From positions 62,001-126,000 of the forward strand of contig NZ_VFIO01000005.1 in NCBI RefSeq assembly GCF_007858365.1: DNA of 64,000 nt, written 5' to 3'. The stretch is from Pseudomonas saxonica (lineage in GTDB: Bacteria > Pseudomonadota > Gammaproteobacteria > Pseudomonadales > Pseudomonadaceae). Position 1 is the first letter of the stretch, and the number at the start of each line of letters is the position of its first letter. The notes under the pieces are model-generated. The model ran no database searches, was not told the DNA's origin, and saw nothing but the letters and a program-made list of their open reading frames with translations. The position numbers and the translations under genes were made by a program. This document shows positions 20,195 to 27,073 of this stretch, piece by piece.

Positions 20195-20914
20195 ATGAGA
20201 CTGTCCCGCTTTTTTATCGATGCGCCTTTGAGCATCGGTGAACATGAATTGCCTGAAGCACAGGCGCATTACATTGGCCGCGTCCTGCGCATGGCCGAGG
20301 GCGATGCCCTGCAAGTGTTCGACGGCTCGGGCCATGAGTTCTCAGGGCATTTGCTGGAAGTCGGCAAAAAACGCGTCCGCGTGCTGCTCGACGCCACTTT
20401 CGCCGGACAAGTCGAGTCACCTTTGGCAATCCATCTGGGGCAGGGGTTGTCTCGGGGCGAGCGCATGGACTGGGCAATTCAGAAAGCCACCGAACTGGGC
20501 GTGAACGAAATCACCCCAATCATGAGCGAGCGTTGCGAGGTCAGGCTTAAGGATGAGCGGGCTGACAAGCGCCTGGCACATTGGCGCCAAGTGGCGATCA
20601 GCGCCTGCGAACAATGCGGCCGTTCGCGTGTGCCGGTCATTCATCCGCCCGTATTGCTGGCTGACTGGATCAAAACCACGGACGCTGACCTCAAGCTGGT
20701 GTTGCATCCCGTTTCCGAGCCTTTGGCCAGTCACGCCAAGCCCGCACGTCTGGCGTTTTTGATCGGCCCCGAAGGCGGGCTGACCGATAAAGAAATTGAT
20801 CAGGCCCAAGGCGCCGGGTTCCAGCCTGCACGACTTGGCCCACGGGTCTTGCGTACTGAAACTGCACCGGTTGTGGCCCTGGCGGTAGCCCAGCAGCTGT
20901 GGGGTGATTTTTAA
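20195..20914 (+). CDS. rsmE: RsmE, 16S rRNA m3U1498 methyltransferase
   Basis: 239 residues, the normal length. An N-terminal PUA-like RNA-binding part (MRLSRFFIDAPL, H-Y-I-G-R-V-L-R-M) is followed by a SPOUT trefoil-knot methyltransferase domain: Q-G-L-S-R-G-E-R-M-D-W-A-I-Q-K-A-T-E-L-G-V, the S-E-R-C-E-V segment, and the SAM-binding knot I-G-P-E-G-G and L-G-P-R-V-L-R-T-E-T-A. It methylates U1498 of 16S rRNA in the assembled 30S subunit. The stop codon overlaps that of the convergent regulator gene by four bases. Confidence 0.96.
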   Translation: MRLSRFFIDAPLSIGEHELPEAQAHYIGRVLRMAEGDALQVFDGSGHEFSGHLLEVGKKRVRVLLDATFAGQVESPLAIHLGQGLSRGERMDWAIQKATELGVNEITPIMSERCEVRLKDERADKRLAHWRQVAISACEQCGRSRVPVIHPPVLLADWIKTTDADLKLVLHPVSEPLASHAKPARLAFLIGPEGGLTDKEIDQAQGAGFQPARLGPRVLRTETAPVVALAVAQQLWGDF

Positions 20915-21882
20915 GCCGGCAGCATCGCCGAAAAGTGCATTCGAAATTGCTGTGGCGAAACGCCCACGCGGCGCATAAATACACTGCGCATGTGGTGGGC
21001 ATCGCGAAACCCGCATTCATAGGCCACAGTTTTAAGTGCCATCGAGGTGCTTTCGAGTCGCACGCGTGCGGCATCCACCCGTGCGCCCTCCACGAATTGC
21101 GCAGGGGTGACTCCGGCCTCTCGGGCGAACACCCGGCTAAAATTCCGCGGGCTCATCATGGCCGCTTCAGCCAGCTCGTTGATGCTCAGGTCTGCGCGCA
21201 GGTTTGCTAAAACATGCTGCTGCACTTTCGCCACTGGCGAACCCGCCTCGTTGGCGTTGGTCAGAAACGGGCTGAACTGTGATTGCCCGCCTGAGCGCTG
21301 GGTAAACACCACTAGCCGCTTTGCCACATTGAGCGCTACATGTGGGCCGTTATCCTGACTCAGCAGGTACAGAGACAGATCAATCCCCGCGGTCACACCC
21401 GCCGAGGTGTAGAGGTTGTCGTCTTGCACAAACAGTCGATCCGCATCCAGTTGTGCACTGGGGCACAGGCTGGCGAGGGCAGCCGCATCGCTCCAGTGCG
21501 TAGTGACCCGCCGCCCCTCCAGCAGTCCGGCCCGCGCCAGTAAAAATGCACCGTTGCAGATCGAACCAAAGCGTCGGGAGTGACGGCATATTGAGTGCAG
21601 CCATGTGTTGAATGCCGGGCCGAAATCCTTAGTGGGCAAAGTGGGTCCGCCTGCGCATAACACCAGATCATAAGACGGACTGGCTTGAGAAAAATGCCGG
21701 TGAGCCTGGATGACTAAACCGTTGGAGCACGTCAGCAAGCCGGTATGCAATCCCAGTACCTCAACCTCATAGCGCATTTGCGGGGCCAGAAAGGCATTTG
21801 CCTCGGCAAATACATCCATAGGGCCGGTCACATCCAGTGCCTGCACGCCGGGGAAAACAATCAACGCTACAGTCTGTGTCAT
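20911..21882 (-). CDS. GlxA-type transcriptional regulator (DJ-1/PfpI domain plus AraC HTH)
   Basis: 323 residues from ATG 21882; the frame is open further upstream but the DJ-1/PfpI fold begins right here (MTQTVALIVFPGVQALDVTGPMDVF). Residues 1-190 form a class I amidotransferase-like domain with the F-G-S-I-C-N-G-A-F-L-L-A nucleophile-elbow segment; such domains in GlxA regulators are usually sensory, not enzymatic. Residues 215-320 hold an AraC DNA-binding domain (SPRNFSRVFAREAGVTP and YECGFRDAHHMRSVF helices). It is divergent from the HD-domain gene 191 bases away, which it may control; the inducer is unknown. Confidence 0.88.
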   Translation of the reverse strand: MTQTVALIVFPGVQALDVTGPMDVFAEANAFLAPQMRYEVEVLGLHTGLLTCSNGLVIQAHRHFSQASPSYDLVLCAGGPTLPTKDFGPAFNTWLHSICRHSRRFGSICNGAFLLARAGLLEGRRVTTHWSDAAALASLCPSAQLDADRLFVQDDNLYTSAGVTAGIDLSLYLLSQDNGPHVALNVAKRLVVFTQRSGGQSQFSPFLTNANEAGSPVAKVQQHVLANLRADLSINELAEAAMMSPRNFSRVFAREAGVTPAQFVEGARVDAARVRLESTSMALKTVAYECGFRDAHHMRSVFMRRVGVSPQQFRMHFSAMLPA

Positions 21883-22073
21883 CGGGTTTGCCGTCAGGGT
21901 GATAGAAGATGAAATACCGCAGAGGGTGGTTACCGGCAAGCGTGCCTGGCGAGATGGCCGTGTCTGCACCCTGAATGGCACGAATCGCCCTTTCAGTATG
22001 ATTGTTGCCAGCCGGGCCTGTGCGCACACTGAAGATACCAGCGCCACCCTAGCGCTTGATCGAGGAGTTCGCC

Positions 22074-22715
22074 ATGAGTCATACCATTGCAGGCATCGTC
22101 ATTCCGGACAGCGCCTTGGCTAAAGCCACCACCGAATACATCCGCGACGTTGAATCAGACTTGCTCTATCACCACTCGCGCCGGGTGTTTTTATTCGGCG
22201 CACTGAGCGGTCAGCGCAAGCAACTGGCCTACGACCCTGAACTGCTTTACGTGGGGGCCATGTTTCACGACTTGGGGCTGGTTGAGGGGCATCGCACGCA
22301 GAACGAACGCTTCGAAGTCGACAGTGCCAACAGCGCTAAAGCCTTTATGCGGCCATTTGGTTTGAGTGACGATGATGTCGAGCAGGTGTGGTTGGCTATC
22401 GCTTTGCACACGACGCCCGGTGTGCCACATCATTTGCGGCCGAACGTGGCGCTGGTGACTGCTGGGGTAGAAATGGACGTGCTGGGTATCAACTATGGGG
22501 CGTTTGCAGCAGAGCAGCGCGAGGCCGTGGTGCATGCCCACCCACGTGGCGAGGGCTTCAAGGAATGCATTTTGTGTGCGTTTGCCGACGGCTTCAAAGA
22601 CCGTCCCGATACCACTTTTGGCACCGTCAACGCCGATGTTCTGGTGGATAAGGACCCGACCTTTAAACCGCTGAACTTTGTCGACATCATTCGCACTTCA
22701 CCTTGGGTGTCTTGA
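22074..22715 (+). CDS. HD-domain metal-dependent hydrolase (cyanamide hydratase-like HD family)
   Basis: 213 residues from ATG 22074 (GAGGAG upstream). The metal ligands of an HD fold can be seen: an early histidine pair in L-Y-H-H-S-R-R-V-F, the A-M-F-H-D-L-G-L motif containing the His-Asp doublet, and later histidines in A-I-A-L-H-T-T-P-G-V-P-H-H. Sequence style resembles the HD family that includes fungal cyanamide hydratases, but the real substrate cannot be told from sequence. Cytoplasmic, no signal peptide. Its partner is likely the divergent GlxA-type regulator. Confidence 0.78.
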   Translation: MSHTIAGIVIPDSALAKATTEYIRDVESDLLYHHSRRVFLFGALSGQRKQLAYDPELLYVGAMFHDLGLVEGHRTQNERFEVDSANSAKAFMRPFGLSDDDVEQVWLAIALHTTPGVPHHLRPNVALVTAGVEMDVLGINYGAFAAEQREAVVHAHPRGEGFKECILCAFADGFKDRPDTTFGTVNADVLVDKDPTFKPLNFVDIIRTSPWVS

Positions 22716-22777
22716 GTGGGCTTCTACTTATTCAAGGCCCGTTTGTCGTTCAGTTGTTTCGGCCGGGTAGGCGTCTA

Positions 22778-22828
22778 TTGACTTGTCAGTGACTGAAACT
22801 ACGATGGGATATACACGAAACATATCCC
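22778..22828 (+). promoter_or_regulatory. vapBC promoter and palindromic operator
   Basis: TTGACT (22778-22783), 16-nt spacer, TACGAT (22800-22805) form a plausible promoter. A perfect inverted repeat GGGATAT-N9-ATATCCC spans 22806-22828, directly after the -10 box and 11 bases before the vapB start, the usual place for a VapBC autoregulatory operator. Repeat seen directly; role inferred. Confidence 0.7.
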
Positions 22829-22839
22829 TGAGGTGAGTC

Positions 22840-23070
22840 ATGGAGCAAGGTTCAGTGTTTCACAGTAATCGCAGCCAGGCCGTTCGTTTGCCTAAAGCAG
22901 CGGCATTGCCCGATGATGTCAAACGCGTGGATATTGTCGCCATTGGCCGAGCGCGAATCATTACTCCTGCGGGTGAGTCGTGGGACAGTTGGTTTGAAGG
23001 TGAAGGGGTAACGGATGACTTTATGGTGCATCGCGAACAGCCCGATGATCAAAATCGGGAAGATTTTTGA
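22840..23070 (+). CDS. vapB: VapB antitoxin (AbrB/SpoVT-type)
   Basis: 76 residues. The N-terminal half is the swapped-hairpin AbrB DNA-binding domain with the hallmark S-N-R-S-Q-A-V-R-L-P-K followed by a V-D-I-V-A-I-G-R-A-R-I-I-T-P strand; the C-terminal half (WDSWFEGEGVTDDFM) is the toxin-binding tail. It neutralises VapC and represses the operon through the palindrome just upstream. Its TGA overlaps the ATG of vapC by one base. Closely similar antitoxins occur in Enterobacteriaceae, so the pair is a likely mobile module. Confidence 0.94.
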   Translation: MEQGSVFHSNRSQAVRLPKAAALPDDVKRVDIVAIGRARIITPAGESWDSWFEGEGVTDDFMVHREQPDDQNREDF

Positions 23071-23468
23071 TGCTCAAATTCATGCTTGATACCAATATTT
23101 GTATTTTCACCATCAAGAACCGTCCCGAGTCTGTACGCAGAGCTTTCACTGCACATCACGGTCAGTTGTGCATCAGCACGGTAACGTTGATGGAATTGAT
23201 CTACGGTGCAGAAAAGTCATCCAGTCCTCAGCGAAACCTGACTGTCATTGAAGGTTTTGCTGCGCGGCTGGAGGTCTTGAATTACGATCAGGACGCTGCT
23301 GTTCATACGGGCCAACTTCGCGCCGAGTTGGCCCTTTCAGGCAAACCGATAGGTCCCTATGACCAGATGATTGCCGGACATGCAAGATCGCAGGGCCTCA
23401 TCTTGGTCACTAATAACACCCGCGAATTTGAGCGCGTCCCCGGTTTACGCATCGACGATTGGGTCTGA
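23070..23468 (+). CDS. vapC: VapC toxin, PIN-domain tRNA-fMet endonuclease type
   Basis: 132 residues from ATG 23070 (overlapping the vapB stop as TGATG). PIN-domain acidic residues are in place: D7 in M-L-D-T-N, E42 in T-L-M-E-L-I-Y-G-A-E, and D98 in G-P-Y-D-Q-M-I-A-G-H-A; the T-N-N-T-R-E-F end completes the fold. The sequence follows the Salmonella/Shigella VapC pattern closely, and that toxin cleaves initiator tRNA in the anticodon loop. All catalytic residues are intact, so the toxin should be active. Convergent with dguC, three bases apart. Confidence 0.95.
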   Translation: MLKFMLDTNICIFTIKNRPESVRRAFTAHHGQLCISTVTLMELIYGAEKSSSPQRNLTVIEGFAARLEVLNYDQDAAVHTGQLRAELALSGKPIGPYDQMIAGHARSQGLILVTNNTREFERVPGLRIDDWV

Positions 23469-23471
23469 ACC

Positions 23472-24374
23472 TTACTGCACCGGATCACTCACCGGCTTGG
23501 CAATGATCTGCTTCAGCTCGGCGGTCATCGGAAACTCCAGGTTCAGGCCGTTGGGCGGGATGGGTTGTTCGAACCAGCGCTGGTAGATACTGGTGATTTC
23601 ACCGGACTGATACAAATCGGCCAGCGTTTTGTTGACCACGGCCAGTAACTGCGGGTCGTCTTTGCGCACCATGCAGCTGTAGATTTCACGTGATTGCTCA
23701 GCCCCGACCACGTTCCAGTTGTGTGGGTCGCGGGCTTTGGCGCGTTCACCGTAGAGCAGCGCGTCGTCCATGTAGAACGCTGCGGCACGGCCGGTTTCAA
23801 GCATCTTGAACGCTTCGCCGTGATCCTTGGCGCTGATGACGTTCATGTCCATTTTGTTGTCTGCGCTGTAACTCTTGATAAAGCGCTCATTGGTGGTGCC
23901 TGCGGTGGTCACGACGTTTTTGCCGCGCAAATCATCAAAGCCTTTGATGCCGCTGTCTTTGGCGGTCAGTAGCTGACCTTTGACGTAAATAAAACCGTAG
24001 GAAAACGCCACCTGCTTCTGTCGCTCGGCGGTCACACCGGTTGAGCCGCATTCAAGGTCAACGGTGCCGTTTTGCACCAATGGAATGCGCGTCTGGGAGG
24101 TCACCAGGTTGTATTTGACCTTCAGCGGCTGGCCGCCCACCTGTTGCTGAATGCGCTCGACGATTTTGTTCGCCAGTTCCACGGAGTAGCCCATTGGTTT
24201 GCCACTGTTATCGCCTACATACGAAAAAGGCACTGACGCATCGCGATAACCCAAGGTAATAGACCCTGAGTCGGCGATCTTTTTCAGTGTGCCCTCTAAA
24301 GGGGCTTCGTTGGCCTGAGCGGCGTGGCTGAATAACAGGCCGAGCGTGCAACTGATCACAGTCAGCTTTTTCAT
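23472..24374 (-). CDS. dguC: DguC, periplasmic solute-binding protein of the D-glutamate locus
   Basis: 300 residues. Signal peptide MKKLTVISCTLGLLFSHAAQA, then a type II amino-acid-binding fold (SGSITLGYRDASVPFSYVGD, V-D-L-E-C-G-S-T-G-V-T, D-D-L-R-G-K-N-V-V-T-T-A-G-T-T). It resembles glutamate/aspartate-binding proteins (GltI type). No permease or ATPase genes adjoin it, as in the P. aeruginosa dguABC operon, where the third gene encodes a lone binding protein. It is the last gene after dguA and dguB on the same strand. Name from conserved gene order plus family. Confidence 0.86.
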   Translation of the reverse strand: MKKLTVISCTLGLLFSHAAQANEAPLEGTLKKIADSGSITLGYRDASVPFSYVGDNSGKPMGYSVELANKIVERIQQQVGGQPLKVKYNLVTSQTRIPLVQNGTVDLECGSTGVTAERQKQVAFSYGFIYVKGQLLTAKDSGIKGFDDLRGKNVVTTAGTTNERFIKSYSADNKMDMNVISAKDHGEAFKMLETGRAAAFYMDDALLYGERAKARDPHNWNVVGAEQSREIYSCMVRKDDPQLLAVVNKTLADLYQSGEITSIYQRWFEQPIPPNGLNLEFPMTAELKQIIAKPVSDPVQ

Positions 24375-24395
24375 TGTTGTATCCCCCTAAAAAGA

Positions 24396-24746
24396 TTAAC
24401 GACGAACAGCAATCACACTGATTTCTACCAATACCTGAGGTCGCGCCAGCTCGGCTTGCACGGTAGTGCGGGTGGGCGCTTTGCCGTCCGATAGCCAGGC
24501 CGACCAGACGGCATTCATGGCGGCAAAGTCGCGTCCTATGTCTTGCAGATAAATAGTGGCGTTAAGAATATGGTCTTTGTCGCTGCCCGTTTCAGCCAGC
24601 AAGGCGTCGATCTTGCTCAGCACCTCTTGCGTCTGTGCAGTGATGTCCTCGCTGTGTGTCGGCACTTGGCCAGACAGAAATACCAGCGCCTCGAACGTTG
24701 CGGCTGCGCTCAAACGCTCATTGCTGTTGATACGTTGAATCGTCAT
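24396..24746 (-). CDS. dguB: DguB, RidA-family enamine/imine deaminase
   Basis: 116 residues from ATG 24746, preceded by an AAGGAAGG ribosome site; the longer frame is not needed. RidA fold is clear: V-F-L-S-G-Q-V-P strand, the Q-T-Q-E-V-L-S-K-I-D-A-L-L-A-E-T-G helix, I-Y-L-Q-D-I strand, and T-T-V-Q-A-E-L-A-R-P with the conserved arginine followed by V-E-I-S-V-I-A-V. RidA proteins hydrolyse reactive imines; here it would speed hydrolysis of the imine made by DguA from D-glutamate. Sits between dguA and dguC in one transcription unit. Confidence 0.9.
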   Translation of the reverse strand: MTIQRINSNERLSAAATFEALVFLSGQVPTHSEDITAQTQEVLSKIDALLAETGSDKDHILNATIYLQDIGRDFAAMNAVWSAWLSDGKAPTRTTVQAELARPQVLVEISVIAVRR

Positions 24747-24777
24747 GGAGCCTTCCTTTTTATTCAGCGTGGCATCG

Positions 24778-26019
24778 TCAGGCGGCATAGGGCGCCAAGC
24801 CTTGTAGGTCGATGGATGTTTTAGTCCGGGCAATCAGTTCACTCAGCAAGCGTGCGCTGCCACAGGCAAGGGTGAAGCCCAAGGCGCCGTGGCCCAGATT
24901 GAGCCACAGGTTGCGGTAACCGCTGGCACCGAGAATGGGCACTCCGGTAGGGGTTGCAGGGCGCATGCCAGCCCATTCGATCGCGTCGTGATAATTTCCC
25001 GCATCGGGGAATGTGCTGGCGGCCAATTGGCGCATCTGAGCCAGACGTTTAGGGTCCGGGGAGGGATCGAAACCGACAATGTCCACCATCGCGGCGATGC
25101 GCAATTGCTCGCCAATGCGGGCATAAACAATTTTTCGATCGTAGTCGGTGATGCTCACCTGCGGTGCTTTTTGCGGGTCGCTAAGCGCCAGCGTGAGGCT
25201 ATAGCCTTTGAGTGGGTACAGCGCCAGATTCAAGCCCGGCAAGCGCAGAGCCGGGCTGTTGTGCCCCGCCGCCAGCACCAGTTGGTCGACGGCCATAACG
25301 TCATTGCCCATTTCCACGGCTTGCACGGCACCGTTTGCGTGGTGAATACGGGTCACGGTCTTACCCAGCAAAAACGTGCAACGGCCACTGGCCTGTAAGC
25401 GGGCGGTCAGTTGTTGGCAGAAGGCATGGCAATCACCGACTTCTTCGCTGGGGGTGTAGATACCCCCGACAAACGCGGAGCCTTGCAGGCCTGGCTCCAG
25501 GCGGGCGCACTCACTGGCGCTTAAGGGCTGCTGAAATGAGCTGTGGATGACTTTTTGGCGGGCTTTGTCGAAGTTCGCCTGCTCCCGGAATGCCACCAGC
25601 TTGCCGTTACGTTGCCAAGCAAAGCCGTCCAGATGATCGTCCTCACGCCATTGTTGCATCGTGGCCTGACTGAGCAGCGCCAAACGCAGCAGATGTGCGC
25701 CATTGCGTTGATTGACCGACCCTCGGCACGCCGCCATAAACGACGCCAGCCAGCGCCATTGAGCCGGGTCCATGCGCGGACGAAGCTTGAGGGGGGAATC
25801 ACCGCGCAGCATCCAGCCCATCGCTTGCCAAGGCACCCCAGCATCGGCCAGAGGGGCGACATAGCGATAAGACAACTGGCCGCCGTTGGCGAAGCTGGTC
25901 TGGCTGCCCAAGGTGGGTTGAGCTTCTATCACGCTCACCTCGAACCCGTCGCGCACCAAGGCGTACGCTGTTGCCAGTCCGATTACGCCGCCGCCTATGA
26001 TGCAAACCCGCTGTGTCAT
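24778..26019 (-). CDS. dguA: DguA, FAD-dependent D-amino acid (D-glutamate) dehydrogenase
   Basis: 413 residues. DadA-type flavoenzyme: N-terminal V-C-I-I-G-G-G-V-I-G-L-A-T-A-Y dinucleotide motif, E-A-Q-P-T-L-G-S-Q-T-S-F-A-N-G-G-Q-L-S-Y, and the C-terminal G-M-R-P-A-T-P-T-G-V-P-I-L-G and N-L-G-H-G-A-L-G-F-T segments. It oxidises a D-amino acid to the imine and passes electrons to the membrane chain. Unlike catabolic DadA it is not next to an alanine racemase; the neighbours dguB, dguC and divergent dguR identify it as the D-Glu/D-Gln enzyme. First gene of the operon. Confidence 0.88.
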   Translation of the reverse strand: MTQRVCIIGGGVIGLATAYALVRDGFEVSVIEAQPTLGSQTSFANGGQLSYRYVAPLADAGVPWQAMGWMLRGDSPLKLRPRMDPAQWRWLASFMAACRGSVNQRNGAHLLRLALLSQATMQQWREDDHLDGFAWQRNGKLVAFREQANFDKARQKVIHSSFQQPLSASECARLEPGLQGSAFVGGIYTPSEEVGDCHAFCQQLTARLQASGRCTFLLGKTVTRIHHANGAVQAVEMGNDVMAVDQLVLAAGHNSPALRLPGLNLALYPLKGYSLTLALSDPQKAPQVSITDYDRKIVYARIGEQLRIAAMVDIVGFDPSPDPKRLAQMRQLAASTFPDAGNYHDAIEWAGMRPATPTGVPILGASGYRNLWLNLGHGALGFTLACGSARLLSELIARTKTSIDLQGLAPYAA

Positions 26020-26099
26020 GTCTGTCCCTTACCCCTGTTGAGCGGGCTTCAGGTTAGGGGCAGGTGACAGGCGCCGAATAATGAATAAAGATGGCTCCC

Positions 26100-26118
26100 C
26101 CATAAACAAAGGTTATGG
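26100..26118. promoter_or_regulatory. Possible DguR (LysR-type) binding site
   Basis: Inverted repeat CCATAA-N7-TTATGG that contains the LysR-type T-N11-A pattern (T26103, A26115). It lies 10 bases before dguR in the dguR-dguA divergent gap, so it could serve autoregulation as well as activation. Inference from position and shape only. Confidence 0.45.
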
Positions 26119-26127
26119 ACTGCCGCC

Positions 26128-27030
26128 ATGCGCTTGCGTCATATCGAAGTGTTTCAAGCGATTCGCCAAACCGGTTCTGTCAGTGCAGCGGCGCAGCTAC
26201 TGCATGTGTCGCAGCCTGCCGTCAGTAAAGTGCTGCAGCACGCCGAACAGCGATTGGGTTTTGCCTTGTTTTTAAGGGTGCGTGGCAAGCTGCAGCCAAC
26301 ACCCGAAGCACTACTGCTGGAACGCGAAGTCAACAAAGTGACTGAAAGCCTGCAGGGCGTTCAGCGGCTGGCAGAAAGTTTGCGCCGAGCGCCGGGGCAC
26401 CGCCTGCGCATCGGCAGCACCCCGGCTTTGGCCTTGTCGCTGATGCCTCCGGTGATCAGCGAGTGGACGCAGCGCTATCCCGACATCCGCTGTGAGTTGG
26501 CCAGTGCCCACACACGAGAGCTGATTCAGAACCTGCTGATGCGCGAACTGGACGTGGCGCTGACCTTCAAGTTGCCCGACCATCCCGGCCTCAAGGCGCA
26601 GGCACTGGCCCACGGTGTGCTGGTGGCGCTGGCACCACGCGGGTTCTGGCCGGATGAAAGTGAGGGAGTACCGCTGGCGCTGGAACAACTGGCTGATGCG
26701 CCACTGATTGGCCTGAGCAGTGCCGATCCGCTGTTTGCGCATCTGGACAGCTACCTCAAGAACGTTGAACCGCCGCCGCGTATCAGCATTGCGGTGCAGA
26801 CGTATTCATTAGCGCGGGCGATGGTGGAAGCAGGGGCGGGATTGACGGTGATTGATCCGTTTACCGCGTTGGGCGCGTCACGGGCGAGCACCTTGATTCG
26901 GCCCTTGAGCCCGGCGCTGCCAATTACGTTGTATGCGCTGACCCGAGCCGATGAAGCCCCGGCGCATACCCTTGAGGGGTTGCTGCAACTGTTTGCTGAG
27001 CGGGCCAGCGAACAGTTGCAGCAGCTTTAG
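26128..27030 (+). CDS. dguR: DguR, LysR-family regulator of the D-glutamate locus
   Basis: 300 residues. N-terminal LysR winged helix (LRHIEVFQAIRQTGSVSAAAQLLHVSQPAVSKVLQHAEQ broken over the recognition helix), then the usual helical linker and a two-lobed effector-binding domain (LRIGSTPALALSLMPPVI onward). It is divergent from dguA with 108 bases between. In P. aeruginosa the corresponding LysR protein activates dguABC in response to D-glutamate; the same arrangement here supports the same role. No oddities. Confidence 0.87.
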   Translation: MRLRHIEVFQAIRQTGSVSAAAQLLHVSQPAVSKVLQHAEQRLGFALFLRVRGKLQPTPEALLLEREVNKVTESLQGVQRLAESLRRAPGHRLRIGSTPALALSLMPPVISEWTQRYPDIRCELASAHTRELIQNLLMRELDVALTFKLPDHPGLKAQALAHGVLVALAPRGFWPDESEGVPLALEQLADAPLIGLSSADPLFAHLDSYLKNVEPPPRISIAVQTYSLARAMVEAGAGLTVIDPFTALGASRASTLIRPLSPALPITLYALTRADEAPAHTLEGLLQLFAERASEQLQQL

Positions 27031-27038
27031 CGTGAGGT

Positions 27039-27066
27039 GTAGCCACTGCTGAACGCTGCGGCTACG
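27039..27066. repeat. Degenerate single REP-type unit (family B)
   Basis: gtagcc...ggctac ends with an imperfect internal stem, located between dguR and the convergent dehydrogenase gene. Weaker match than other copies. Confidence 0.5.
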
Positions 27067-27073
27067 GGTTAAC

